Shown: positions 32,843 through 44,591 of the stretch, piece after piece
Layout: each line of letters begins with the position of its first letter
How positions within the stretch are numbered: the stretch's first letter is position 1
DNA from: Rana temporaria
Lineage: Eukaryota; Chordata; Amphibia; Anura; Ranidae
Direction: 5' to 3'
NCBI RefSeq assembly: GCF_905171775.1
Contig: NC_053491.1
Span: 302,688,373 to 302,752,372 of the forward strand
DNA length: 64,000 nt
The notes under the pieces: generated by a model
Seen by the model: the letters and a program-made list of their open reading frames with translations, nothing else
Database searches by the model: none
What the model was told of the DNA's origin: nothing
Position numbers and translations under genes: made by a program

Positions 32843-33062
32843 GTATACACACTCTTGGGTTTCTCGGCAGGAAAACTGCAGAGAATCTCACGACGAGAAA
32901 ATAGAGAACATGTCTATTTTTCTCGTCTAGATTCTGGGCAGTTTTCTTGTCGAGAAACCTGAAAGCCTAGTACACACGCTTGGTATACTCGGCAAGAAAG
33001 CTCTGCCAGCAGTTTTCTTGCTGGTTCTTGCAGGGTAAACTGAGCATGTGTACGAGGCTTTA
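32843..33062. mobile_element. MITE-like fragment
   Basis: This 220-bp stretch ends CATGTGTACGAGGCTTTA, close to the Harbinger-type terminus at 4757 and 56092. It has internal inverted words (TTCTCGGCAGG / TTCTTGTCGAGAA). No gene. The tandem TACACACxCTTGG motifs at 32843 and 32970 suggest two overlapping copies. Confidence 0.5.
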
Positions 33063-33075
33063 GTCCCAGAAAGAT

Positions 33076-34037
33076 TTCATCCAGTATAAATCGGCCCTCC
33101 AGCCTCCTCACTGCCAAGCAGACCTATTTCATCACCCTCATTAAAAACGTATCATCCCGTCAACTCTTCTCTACCGTCAACTCTCTCCTTCGTCCTCCAC
33201 TGCCTCCACCACCTAACTCACTCACCACCCAGGAGATCGCTAATAACTTCAAACAGAAGATTGATACAATTCGCGAGGAGATCTGTACTGTTCAGATACC
33301 CTTAATGCTTTAAACCTCATGTCCACAGGTACAATCATTACTTCCCTCCTTCAACCCCACTACTATAGACAAGGTTGCTAAATTACTTGCTAATGTCCAT
33401 CTTACCACCTGCGCTCTGGATCATGTTCCCTCGCAAATGCTACGTTCACCCTCTGGCTCTATTCTACACTCTCTAACCCACATTTTCAATCTCTCCCTCT
33501 CTTCTGGCATCTTCCCTAACTCTTTGAAACATGCACTAGTCAGCCCCATACTTAAAAAGCCCTCACTGGACCTATCCAATCTTGACAACCTACGCCCCAT
33601 CTCCTTGCTCCCCTTTTTATCCAAACTCCTTGAATGTCTAGTCTACAACCGACTGAGCATCCACCTTGCTGATAATAACCTTCTTGATTTCGTCCTCAAC
33701 ATTCCACAGAGACTGCGCTCCTAAAACTAACAAACGATATTCTAACGGCCAAAACTAAGGGACACTATTCTGTACTCCTACTCTCTTCTGCCTTCAATAA
33801 GGTTGACCACCCCCTCCTCCTCAAAAAACTCAACACCTTTGGTCTCCGTGCTGGTTCTCTACCTACTTATTCAACCGCACCTTTAGCATTACTTACAACT
33901 CTACTTCCTCCTCTCCTCTTCCTTTCTCTGTTGGGGTCCCCCAAGGTTCTGTTCTTGGACCTCTCCTATTTTCAATCTACACCTCCTCACTGGGTCAGCC
34001 GATAGCCTCCCACGGCTTCCAATACCACCTCTACGCA
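33076..34037 (+). pseudogene. L2 ORF2, RT N-terminal half
   Basis: Fragments in several frames give the pre-RT linker (LRPPLPPPPNSLTTQEIANN) and then RT: HIFNLSLSSGIFPNSLKHA, PILKKPSL, NLRPISLLPFLSKLLE. In a further frame come the FNKVDHPLL motif that normally includes the first catalytic Asp, and GVPQGSVLGPLLFSIY. Only 33437-33724 is continuously open. The protein would do target-primed reverse transcription; it is dead here. Confidence 0.82.
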
Positions 34038-37000
34038 TCAGCAGCAGGAAGTAGCAGGAAGGAACACCCACTACTGCACGAGTCTGCTCTCACTCGTAGG
34101 ATCACCAGGAGGAATCAATTGTCATTTGCCCTCTGTTCTGCTTGCAGTGAGGTTTGAAGCACCTGCTGCCAGAGGAAGGTTAGGTAGTCCAGCCAGCGAT
34201 ATTCCAGCCTCCTACATCCAGCCGGACATCCAACAGGACTCTGCACCCCCAGCGCCGACTCCTAACTCTCACTTTTAGGGCCAGACAGGCAGGGGTCTCC
34301 TCAGCCAGGATCCAGGACAGCTATTCTTCCTCCACCTTTGGCCTCCCTCTTTCCTCCCCAACATAATCAAGGTAAGGCCTTTTTTCGTTCAGGGTTATCC
34401 ACCTCCCCTTGGGCTAATTCGCGACCGTCCCTTTCAGGATAAGCCACGGCTGCGGCCCAACAAAGGGGATAATGGATAGATCTTCCATCCCCCACACTCC
34501 CAGCCGCGATCGGGGCATCCCCGCTGCCTCCATTCCTCAATCCCACCTCGGCCTGAACAATTCCGTGGCAAGCTTGCGGCGACCGCGGTGCGCCGCGCTT
34601 GCTCCTCACAAACCCCCTCAAACTTCACTAAACCACCCCTGCCCCTGGAGGATCTCTACCATCGCCCCTTGGTGCCCCAAAGCCCCCTCCTCCCTACAAC
34701 CGGGCCTCACCCAGCTGCACAGCCCCTGGCTCGGGCCTAGTCCCGGTCGGCGGCCATCTTGCTACACCCCAGCAACTGTGATATTGCTGGGACATAGCCC
34801 CACTCCCCAGCCCTAAATCTGGGATTTGGCCCCCACCCCCACATCCTCAGGTCCAACAGCTCCAATTCCAGGGTCCGCCACCACTAAGTGTTTGATCCAG
34901 GGCCCCCCCGATCGCCCTTGTGGGATCAGGAAGGAATTTTTTTCCCCGGTCATGGCAGATTGGCATAGCACAGCCAGGGTTTTTTCGCCTTCCTCTGGAT
35001 CAAACGGGAAGGAAGATTTGCCGAGTGATTTGCGATTTGGAAATCGCCCTTCCCATCATCATTGAATACCTCCCCGATCAATTATCACTTTCCCCGTCGT
35101 TTTTCTGCGATTATGTCTAATCTGAGATACTCTGCAGAAATCATTTGGGGTCTAAAGCCATTTGCCTCAATATTACCAGCCGTTACTAAAAAAGCTCTAA
35201 GGAATTAGCAACTGTTAAGAATCAATCGACGATCGACAGTCAAAAATTACACGCATTTACCCCAACCTAAGCACATATCATGTGCTTTGGTCAATACAAG
35301 GTCAGCAGTAAAACACAGACAAGAAATCCATGATTTCATTCTACAAAACTATTTAGACTGCCTTTTTATCACAGAAAGCTGGCTTACAGCCGACTGTAAC
35401 ACCATTCTAGGAGAATTGGTGCCAGAGAATTATCGCATTCTAACAGAAAACAGAGTGGGACAAAGAGGAGGACTCACTTCCATTTATGGAAACCCTCACT
35501 CTGCAACTGCAAACAAACCCCCAGGACACTGTTCACATACTCCTGTGCTATAGACCACCGGGTCCAAAAACGCACCTGCTCATGTCATTGACAGAGTTCA
35601 TCTCCACCTATACCCTAAACACCAAACATCTCCTGCTGCTCCGGGATTTTAACCTCTGGGCCAACTCCTCACAGGACCCCGTCGCAGACGCCTGCATTGA
35701 CCACTTGGAAGGATTAGGTCTGCAGCAACTAGTATGTGGGCCCACACATGCTTCAGGTCACATGCTCGATCTCATTTTCAGATAAGATCTGGAAATCAAT
35801 ATTCTGGAAAATGAGCCGCAACCATGGACTGATCACCATGCCATTAAATTCACAATCAACATAAACGCCCCCTCAAAAAAAACTGTAAAACCGGTGACAA
35901 CACACTGGACTAGATCTCAGAAGAAGCTCCACTCAGAACTCTTCAACACTACATTAGGGAACAAAATAAAAACAATCCAACTACATCAAACAGCCACAGA
36001 AACTCTTGATGCTATAAACAAGGCTCTGCTACAGTCAGTCGACTTAGTAGCGCCAAAACGCACAACGTGCATCCGGAAAAACAACTCCAGCTGGTTTAAC
36101 GACCAGCTGTCATTGCTAAAGCAAGAGCGCAGAAGAGCTGAAGCAGCCTGGAAAATAAGCTCTTCAGAGGAAAACCACACCATTTATAAGATAATAACCA
36201 AAAAATACCATAAAGAAATCTTTATTGCCAAAAAAAATAATTTTTCCAATATTATCACCAATGCCCTAAACCGCCTCTGTGAACTCTTCAATCTAGTTAC
36301 CAAGATCATGAACCCAGTCTGTCTAGAAGCCCCTAATTCTGATTCACAAGAATTTGGCAAAAAAAAATCGGATTATTTCATCAACAAAATTGAAGGAATC
36401 CGTGAAAGTATTCAGCAAAATACAACCTCCATCTAGCTTCCCCTAAATCACAAACCTAATACCCACATAATTCTGCCACAATCACCTAACTTCACTCTAA
36501 AACCCATTTCCATCGATGCCACTAAAAATATCATCAGGACTCTGCAAAATAGCACAGCGCCCAATGATATCATCCCCACCAAACTGCTGAAAGAATGTGC
36601 CAATATTTTGGCTCCAGCTATCATGCAGCTCATAAACCAGTCATTCAAGGAGGGCATGGTGCCACCCATGCTGAAACAAGGTATAATCAAACCAATTCTA
36701 AAAAAAAACACCCTCGACCCCAAAGACCCTAACCACCGTCGCCCCATAACAGGCCTGAATGTCTTCTCCAAGGTAATGGGGAAAGAAGTTGTACAACAGC
36801 TACAACATCACTTAGACACCCATAAATTACTTGACCCATTCCAGTCCGGTTTCCACCAACCAAAATCTACTCCAGATACCCAAAGCCAGATACAAGTCCA
36901 AAGGAGAACGAAGATTTGCGGTCCAAGGACCCAGACTGTGGAGCGCTCTACCAACCAGCATCCGATTGGAGGTAAACCACCTGGCCTTCAGGAGAAAGAT

Positions 37001-37106
37001 CAAGACCCATCTCTTCTGAGGGCCCAGGGAATGGATACCAAGCGCCCAGAGGCGATTCAATTTGCATGTGTTGCGCTATATAAGTTTCTTACTCACTCAC
37101 TCACTT
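34038..37106 (+). mobile_element. Nested CR1/L2-clade LINE with internal RT deletion
   Basis: A GC-rich 5' region of about 1.2 kb (34038-35280, no convincing ORF) is followed by an AP endonuclease, a linker and the first third of RT. At about 36880 the sequence jumps to the C-terminal end (GERRFAVQGPRLWSALPTSI, KTHLF) and a short 3' UTR ending GCGCTATATAAGTTT plus (CTCA)n. So most of the RT, including the YxDD box, is deleted. Confidence 0.8.
35287..36880 (+). pseudogene. LINE ORF2: endonuclease, linker, partial RT
   Basis: The AP-endonuclease shows LDCLFITESWL (near 35355), then after a frame change HILLCYRPPGPKTHLLM and a DFNLWAN box (near 35647), which holds the catalytic Asp/Asn, and SGHMLDLIF. 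The frame restarts at 35894 with a long basic linker (SSWFNDQLSLLKQERRRAE). RT begins with LKQGIIKPILKKNTLD and NHRRPITGLNVFSKVMGKE, ending DPFQSGFHQ before the deletion. Stops and frameshifts at about 35550, 35785 and 36436 break it. Confidence 0.82.
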
Positions 37107-38035
37107 ACGCTGACGACACTCAAATCTATTTCTCTGCCCCTCGCTCATTGTCCTCACGTATCACTAATTTACTATCAGATATATCAGTTTGGATGTCACA
37201 CCACTTCCTCAAACTTAATCTATTCAAAACTGAACCTATTATTTTCCTCCCCCACGTGCCTCTTCCCCTGATCTCTGTCAAAATTCATGGCACAACTATC
37301 AGCCCATCCCCACATGCCAAGGTCCTAGGAGTAGTCCTGGACTCTAAACTCTCCTTTAAGCCTCATGTCCAATCACTGTCCAAATCTTGCTGCCCCAACC
37401 TCCGCAACGTCTCCAAAATACACCCCTTTCTAACCAATGACACAACAAAACTCTTAATTCACTCCCTGGTCATCTCTCGCCTCGATTACTGCAACTTCCT
37501 CCTCATTGACTTACCTCTGCATACTCTATCCCCCCTTCAGTCCATCATGAATGCTGCTGCCAGACTCATCCACCTTACCAACCGCTCTGTCTCTGCTACT
37601 TCTCTCTGTCAATCCCTCCACTGGCTTCCGTTCACCCAACAAATTAAATTCAAAATACTAACAACTACCTACAAAGCCATCCACAACTCTGCCCCCAGCT
37701 AAGTCACTGACCTAGTCTCTAAATACCAACCTAATCGTTCTCTTGGTTCTTCTCAAGACCTCCTGCTCTCTACCTCTCTCATCACCTGCTCCCATGCTCA
37801 TCTCCAGGACTTTTCCAGAGCTTCTCCAAGCCTATGGAACTCCTTACCCCAATCTGTCCGTCTATCTGCTTCTCTATTAGCTTTTAGAGGATCCCTGTAC
37901 TGTACCCTCCTATTCAGAGAAGCCTATCCTACCCACACCTAACAACTGTATTTTCATTTTGTCCATCTGATCATCCCCCACAGCTACTACCCTTTTGTTT
38001 CACAAACTGTTGGCACTATATAAATCCTGTATAAT
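37107..38035 (+). pseudogene. L2 ORF2, RT C-terminal half and 3' end
   Basis: Open from the junction through ADDTQIYFSAPRSLSSRI, then the thumb region VLGVVLDSKLSFKPHVQSL, SLVISRLDYCNFLL, NAAARLIHL and SLHWLPFTQQIKFKIL, to a stop at 37702. It continues after the stop with FSRASPSLWNSLPQSVR and FREAY before the 3' UTR. The second catalytic Asp pair (ADD) is at the junction with the nested LINE. Confidence 0.88.
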
Positions 38036-38190
38036 AATAATGTAAACTAGATTTATTTTTTAATAACAAATTAATGATTTACCAAAAAGTGATTTACATA
38101 TCAATAGACAGTAGTGGCCAAAAATTATGGGACACTGCTGGGGTCAGAATGATAATCTTTTCTATTTATTAACATTCAATGAGCTGAAAA

Positions 38191-38700
38191 TTGAACGAAA
38201 AACTAAAACTTATGTACCTTTTTTATACACAGGAAAACATCAGCCTGGATGAGGATTCAGAATGTGCCAGCCAGGAGGTGGTGGGGGCAAGTGCCAGCCA
38301 GGAGGTGGCGGGGCAAGTGCCAGCCAGGAGGTGGAGGGGGCAAGTGCCAGCCAGGAGGCCCAGTCGCCTTACCCAATCACATGTGCCTCCCCTCCGCAAT
38401 CCAAAAAAAATACCCAGGAGGGGAGGAACATGGAGGTGGCAGCACTTGGCCTCATTAGGGAGGCTCAGGAGACCCTGAGAGCCGCCCCAGCGTTAATGAG
38501 GCCTATGCCTACATGGTGGAAGCCAAAATGCAGCTAATGGAGTAGGGCCAACGCCTCATCTGTCAGGATATAATTTTCCTGGCCCTAAATAAGTGGTTGA
38601 GGGGCAAACTAACATTTGTGAGCTCCACCTCCCTCTGCTCCACCTCTGCTCCACCTCCTGCCACAACGCCACAGCATGGAAGCACTCGTGGAGGGAAGGC
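38191..38700 (+). pseudogene. C-terminal fragment of a MADF/SANT-type transposon protein
   Basis: Across frames this has a tandem SASQEV(A/V)G repeat of about 27 bp (38265-38360), then QSKKNTQEGRNMEVAALGLI, a helix LIREAQETLRAAP, and a basic tail (GGKATKKNKK). It looks like the C-terminal half of the DNA-binding partner whose N-terminal half appears inverted next door at 38700-38921. A CCAAAAATTATGGGACAC word at 38118-38135 could be a Tc1-type terminus. Identification is tentative. Confidence 0.45.
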
Positions 38701-38921
38701 TACGAAAAAAAACAAGAAAGTGATGGCCTGTGTTCAGTCTGGTCTGACAGAAGAGGCAGGCTGTTGTAGTACCACAGACTGGGGACATATATGTCATCTG
38801 CTGCTGTTCCTGATTTCTGGGAGTCCATGACCAGATTGTGCTCCCTATTATATGGGCTTCTCAAGCTTCCAATTTGCTTTTCCAAAAATGTGATGTCTAC
38901 CCTGGGGTACAAAGGCTTCAC
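38700..38921 (-). pseudogene. MADF-like fragment (inverted)
   Basis: The minus frame includes VDITFLEKQIGSLRSPYNRE, VMDSQKSGTAADDIYVPSLW and LPLLSDQTEHRPS. It matches the second half of the MADF-like domain at 15440-15560 and extends it past the point where that copy is split. Because it faces the opposite way from the flanking C-terminal fragment, a local inversion is likely. Confidence 0.65.
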
Positions 38922-39599
38922 AAGTTCCAGCAGTTTATTTGTCGTTGCCTTCCTCTTTATTTTCTTTAAGAACCAGAATAAATGGTTATTTTTTCAGTAA
39001 ATACTTGACTATGTGTTTTTTTCTTAAAAAAGGACAGTTTGTTTGTGAGTAGACAGGTACATTTCAAAAATACAATGTCAAATTAAAAAGGGACACCAAC
39101 ACCAACCTCCATGAGGTTAAACATACAAGATAATAATGTTGTTGTGGTAACATGACACATAAAAACATAAAAAAGAAAAAAAAAGGATTTAGGAGAGCAC
39201 TAGAAAAAAAAATAATCCCAAAAAATGGAGATCTGGATTAAAAAAAGGGGGGGGGGAGATGACAATAAAAATAAATTCTAAACATTATTATGAAGATATG
39301 GCTTTAAAAAAGAAAACGATTATTCATGAGATCACAAGAAATAATAAAGAAATACGTTTGTCAGAACTTTGTGAATATCAGCAGCAAAACAAATTATTTA
39401 TTCTAGCATTATAAAGATCAAAAGATCAAAAGAACGCTCTGCATTTAAAGATCCAATAATTTACAGCATGACAAATGTGCTATCTCCATTATGAACACTA
39501 GTTTTACCAAACATAGCGCTTCTGTCTTGTACTTGATTCTGAGCATGCGCTTAGGATGGGAACTCCGTCTGCCATGGAGTCCATCAGGAAAGGAATATT
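38922..39599. other. AT-rich stretch without genes
   Basis: Contains poly-A and poly-G runs (39180-39260), with no recognisable coding sequence. The part near 39540-39650 probably belongs to the 3' end of DIRS copy 2. Confidence 0.5.
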
Positions 39600-39960
39600 A
39601 CGGTAAGTATTTGATAATACATTTTTCATTTTCCTGACAGACTCAATGACAGCCTACGTGTGGGAAATAACTAGCCAAACCACACAGGAGAGTATGCTGA
39701 ACAGAAAATTATTTAAATTTGTCCTGTCAACTGACAGGATTTTCAAACCAAAGTTCACAGAAGACAGTGATGCAGGCTCTGCACAGTAAATGGACATAAA
39801 TGTATTGATAGTGGCCCAGGAGGCTGCTTTACAAATGATGTCTGGAGCCACATGTCGGGCCGCTGCCCAAGACGCTGCCATCCCTCTGGTGGAGTACGCT
39901 GTAACCGCCTGTGGAGGAGCCAAGCCCTTAGCCCTATATGCTTAAATTCTAAATACTAAC

Positions 39961-40822
39961 TGTAACGGTCACCACCATTTACGACCTTCCATCACATCCA
40001 CGACAGCTCATCTGACACACAGACAAATCAGCAGGCATCCCATTTTTCCAGAATCAAGACGAGACACAGCTCTGTACTTGTTCCAAATGTAATACAATTT
40101 TAATGGTTTCTTCTCAGTCTTATATACAGTACAACCATGTGACAGTATTCAAAGGGACAGTGAGATCTCCACCCCCCTAATCACACGCTAAGGCTAATTA
40201 CTAAACATTCTAGATGTGTCGGCACCGGCCTATAATTATCATGATCTCATCACTGCACATTCCTTCATTAACAGCATAACAAACAAAACACCATCACACA
40301 ATGATCTCTTCAACCCACATCCCTAGACAGACGTTCTTTTTTTCGCATACAGCTTGACACCTATTCACACCTCTGAGCATCACTAGGCTTTAGACAGTAT
40401 TATCACACATAAACAGTATTTAGCATACACAATTAGAGGTCTGGGAGCAGACCTGGATTAACACCTCTACAGCCTTACACAATGGTTAATGGAATATCTT
40501 AGGAGTCTATGCAATTAACACCTTTCACAAGGACAATGAAATGTCTTCCAGGACCTGACTCAATTAGCATGTCACTAGTCAGGGCTAATCATAGAATGAG
40601 TCACCACATTGAATAGCCAACAACTTGTGATATCTCAAGACATCCTGCAAACATGATTTATTATTAATGTCCCATCTCATGTAATACATGAATTATGGCT
40701 AGCCACCCTATGCCCAAAAGGGGCAGAGGGTGAACTTAGACCCAAGAGTTCTTAGGGCCGCTGGCACAGGAGTATCCCCCATCCTCAAAAAGTCTCTGGG
40801 GGTCACGGGTCATCCTTTTACA
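39961..40822 (-). repeat. LTR (3' LTR in element orientation)
   Basis: 862 bp, TGTAACGGTCACCACC to ATCCTTTTACA. Nearly identical to 42044-42905, so insertion is recent relative to its host L2. Confidence 0.92.
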
Positions 40823-41981
40823 TCTCTCCCCTTTCGGTGGGAGACTGACACAGGTGGAGACCCCGAACGGGTTGACTCCGAAGTCAGTCAGTAGATCCAG
40901 TCCTCCAATGCTGGTATCCATACCGTACCCCAAATAAATTGCTCCAAACAGAGCATTACTCACCCCGCCAACCTCTGTCTCTCTCAGAGAACCTGCCTGC
41001 CGCTGGGGAGAGGCCTGGACTGGCCCTTCTCCCTGGAGTCCTTTCAGCCGCTGGAGAGAAGACAGGGTGACTGGGCTCAGTCCATCATGTTGTTGAGGAT
41101 CGGGGCCAACTGGCCCCCATCCCTGGGGTATACCAGTGGAGACTGAAGTCCCATCCACTGGTAGGTGAAAATCCCCCGATGCTTGCAAAGCCAAGCCGAC
41201 ATCCTCCTGTCTCGGTGACGCACCATTTTCTGGGGTTGTGTCAGCGGAGACCACAGTCCCATCCACTGCCCCAGGAACTCCCTCTCCTGCTAGGTGAGAG
41301 CAGAGACTTGTGGCACTCTGCTCTGTTGCCAGCTCTTCTGCTGGGTCGCTTTGAGTGGAGACCACAGTCCCATCCACTCCCACAGAAACTCCCTCTCCTG
41401 CTAGTTGAGAGCAGAGACTTGTGGCACTCTGCTCCGTTGCCAGCCCTTCTGCTGGGTCGCTTTGGGGGGAGACCACAGTCCCATCCCCCGATGTCAGCTC
41501 AAGCTGCAGTTGTGTGCAGCAGCCAGTAGCATCCTGCCCTGCCGTCAGAGATTCAGCTGGGAGTAAACGCTTTACCACCACAGCTTGTTGCTGGGGAGAG
41601 GGGCCAATTGCCCCGGCTCCCTGGAACTCCACTTTCATGGTGACTGGCATCTGTACCTTTCCCCTCTCTTCAGTTGGTGCTGCTGTGACTTCTGCTGCTG
41701 CAGCACCTCTTTGCTGTAGCCAAGTGGCATCCACAGCCACTATAACCCGGTCTATGATCTCCGGTGGAGGATTAGGTCCATACTGTGCCAGTCCACGTCT
41801 AACAGCCCGGTCAAAAAACTCTTCATCGGGTGTCCTGTCCGTTATGCTGGGCCTTTCAGCTCTATCCATTTGGACAAGCTCTGTAATAATGTCCCTTCTC
41901 TTACGATTGCAGGCCGATCTGCCCCGGCTCTCCAGTAAGTCCTTGAGGGAAGAGAGCTTCAGCCGTTCATACAGCGTCTCC
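40823..41981 (-). CDS. gag-like ORF with SAP-like N-terminus
   Basis: The open frame runs 42058-40736, but its upstream and downstream ends lie in or beside the LTRs. I prefer the METLYERLK start near 41981. Residues 1-60 contain LKDLLESRGRSACNRKRRDI, which matches LKDLLESRGRSASNRPRREL of the autonomous element at 50390. The pattern (L..LL..RGRS....R..I/L) resembles a SAP nucleic-acid-binding motif. The middle has about three tandem ~42-residue repeats (VDGTVVSTQSDPAEELATEQ units, 41230-41520). No capsid C-terminus, knuckle or protease. Function is inferred: RNA packaging or particle association in trans. Confidence 0.7.
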
Positions 41982-42043
41982 ATCGTCCTGTGTCCTTGTA
42001 GCCGTCCTTTAAGCGATGAAATTATCCTGCTGCTAGCCACCAC

Positions 42044-42905
42044 TGTAACGGTCACCACCGTTTACGACCTTCCATCACATCCACGACAGCTCATCTGACA
42101 CACAGACAAATCAGCAGGCATCCCATTTTTCCAGAATCAAGACGAGACACAGCTCTGTACTTGTTCCAAATGTAATACAATTTTAATGGTTTCTTCTCAG
42201 TCTTATATACAGTACGACCATGTGACAGTATTCAAAGGGACAATGAGATCTCCACCCCCCTAATCACACACTAAGGCTATTTACTAAACATTCTAGACGT
42301 GTCGGCGCCGGCCTATAATTATCCATGATCTCATCACTGCACATTCCTTCATTAACAGCATAACAAACAAAACACCATCACACAATGATCTCTTCAACCC
42401 ACATACCTAGACAGACGTTCTGTCTTCGCATACAGCTTGACACCTATTCACACCTCTGAGCATCACTAGGCTTTAGACAGTGTTATCACACATAAACAGT
42501 ATTTAGCATACATAATTAGAGGTCTGGGAGCAGACCTGGATTAACACCTCTACAGCCTTACACAATGGTTAATGGAATATTTTAGGAGTCTATGCAATTA
42601 ACACCTTTCACAAGGACAATGAAATGTCTTCCAGGCCCTGACTCAATTAGCATGTCACTAGTCAGGGCTAATCATAGAATGAGTCACCACATTGAATAGC
42701 CAACAACTTGTGATATCTCAAGACATCCTGCAAACATGATTTATTATTAATGTCCCATCTCATGTAATACATGAATTATGATTAGCCACCCTATGCCCAA
42801 AAGGGGCACAGGGTGAACTTAGACCCAAGAGTTCTTAGGGCCGCTGGCACAGGAGTATCCCCCACCCTCACAAAGTCTCTGGGGGTCACAGGTCATCCTG
42901 TTACA
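42044..42905 (-). repeat. LTR (5' LTR in element orientation)
   Basis: 862 bp, same length as the partner. Minus-strand sequence just inside it (GTGGTGGCTAGCAGCAGG) is the expected primer-site position. Confidence 0.92.
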
Positions 42906-43544
42906 CTAACCACAACCTACAGAGCCATCCACAACTCTGCCCCGAGCTACATTACCAATCTTGTCTCCAAACATATCCCAAACCGTCCTCTCTGCTCTTC
43001 TCAAGACCTACTGTCAAGCTCTCTCGTCTACTCCTCCCATGCTCGTCTCCAGGATTTCTCCAGAGCCTCTCCCATCCTCTGGAACTCACTCCTCAATCTG
43101 TCCGGCTATCCCCTACTCTTGCTACCTTCAGGTGATCCCTGAAAACTCACCTCTTCAGAGAAGCCTATCACGTCTCCAACTAATCTTTTACCACTTCCAT
43201 CAGCTCATTCTCCACAGTTACAACCTTTTGTACCACCTGCCCCACCCTATTAGATTGTAAGCTCTTCTGAGCAGGGCCCTCTTAATCCTCTTGTATTTTA
43301 TTGTATTGTAACTGTATTGTCTCCCTTTTATATTGTAAAGCACTTCGTAAACTAGGGTTGTCCCGATACCGATACCAGTATCGGTATCGGGACCGATACC
43401 GAGTATTTGCGGGAGTACTCGTACTCCCACTAATACCCCCGATACCGAAATAGAATACTTCCCCCCCGTCGCTGCAAACCCGTCGCCGCAAACCGCAAAG
43501 CCGCCGCCGCAAACCGCAAAGCCGCCGCCGTTAATCAGCGTGCA

Positions 43545-43705
43545 GGGAACATTACAGCTTTCGTTTGAATGGCTGTATCCCCGCTGCGTATAGACACTCC
43601 CCCTTGCGCGGGATTGGACGGATCCAGAGCAAGGGGGAGTGTCTATACGCGGCGCGGATACAGCTATTCAAACAAAAGCTTAAATGTTCCCCGCACGGCG
43701 TCCGC
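43545..43705. repeat. Palindrome inside hAT (43545-43614 / 43633-43705)
   Basis: GCAGGGAACATTACAGCTTT and TATAGACACTCCCCCTTGC on the left mirror GCAAGGGGGAGTGTCTATA and AAAGCTTAAATGTTCCCCGC on the right. Loop of about 18 bases. Confidence 0.85.
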
Positions 43706-44099
43706 TCCATAGGACAAGCTTGGGCGTTCGCCCCCCCCCCCCTGGAATCAGTGACACACATTTAGCCGCGGCCGCCTCTCGCACCTGCGATTGTCACTGT
43801 CTCTCTGTCATGTATGTCAGCGGGACAGCGGCATATCAAGTCAGTCATTTGTTTTCCTTACGCTCCGCTTCCGCCCCTATTTTCCGGCCAGCCAATAGAT
43901 GATCGCTCACTCCCCCTACAGTCCAGGCCAGTCCAGTGCTCGTCCTGGCGGCGTGACGTCACTCACGCCGGGAGGGGATCATCGTGGAACTGATGGGGGA
44001 GCATAGAGAGCTGTACCAAGAGGAGCCAGCGCCGCTGTTTAGGCAAGTTTAACACACAGACACACACCACACACACTTGTAAAATGGCTCACTACTCGA

Positions 44100-44505
44100 A
44101 TGATAACAATCACAATTTAAAATAGTAAAAATCAAAGTGTATAATTACTGTACCAAATATTACCATGCAGCAAGTGTGTTCCTTTAGTGCATTGGGCAGC
44201 CATTAAAAAAAATGTCAGTGTAAACATTAATAGTAATAATGTTTGCACTGACATTTTTTTAATGGCTCCCCAATGCACTAAAGGAACACACTTGCTGCAT
44301 GGTAATATTTGGTAATTATACACTTTGATTTTTACTATTTGAAATTGTGATTGTTATCATTCGAGTAACTCGAATAATAACAATCACAAATTCATATAGT
44401 AAAAATCAAAGTGTATGATTACCAAGTGTATTACTATGCAGCAGGTGTGTTCCTTTAGTGCATTGGGGAGCCATTAAAAAAATGTCAGTGCAAACATTAA
44501 TACGT
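44100..44505. repeat. Nested inverted and direct repeats inside hAT
   Basis: A block holding ACCATGCAGCAAGTGTGTTC at 44162 occurs inverted at about 44225-44370 and again in the left orientation at 44380-44505. Mirror copies share CTTTAGTGCATTGGGCAGCC-type words. No gene is supported; ORFs here are by-products. Confidence 0.8.
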
Positions 44506-44591
44506 ACAAAGTGCGCCAATGTGTGTTGCATTACTGCACTGCAAAGCCAGTCTGCTTTTACTGACTTCCCTTCTGAAAATACTAGTTTCTT

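Larger units (their letters stand above)
33076..38035 (+). mobile_element. L2-type LINE, split by a nested LINE
   Basis: The outer LINE occupies 33076-34037 and 37107-38035. It ends with CTATATAAATCCTGTATAATA and short A/T repeats at 38014-38035, a typical L2 3' tail also seen at 45015-45047. The RT frame breaks inside YHLYADDTQ: YHLYA ends at 34037 and ADDTQIYFSAP continues from 37107. Between them lies an independent LINE (34038-37106). TACGC is shared at both junctions. Confidence 0.85.
39961..42905 (-). mobile_element. Non-autonomous, gag-only LTR retrotransposon (LARD-like, Gmr1-related)
   Basis: LTRs at 39961-40822 and 42044-42905 are both 862 bp and differ at few sites. They run TGTAACGG...TTACA. 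CTAAC flanks the element at 39956-39960 and 42906-42910. On the minus strand a purine tract (GAAAGGGGAGAGA) precedes the 3' LTR. The only ORF is a gag-like N-terminal protein related to that of the element at 45423. Without protease, RT or integrase it would depend on a partner in trans. Confidence 0.9.

Noticed and set aside
41179..42098. Plus-strand ORFs opposite the gag-like gene
   Set aside because: Antisense shadows of the repeat-containing minus-strand ORF; no domain signal.
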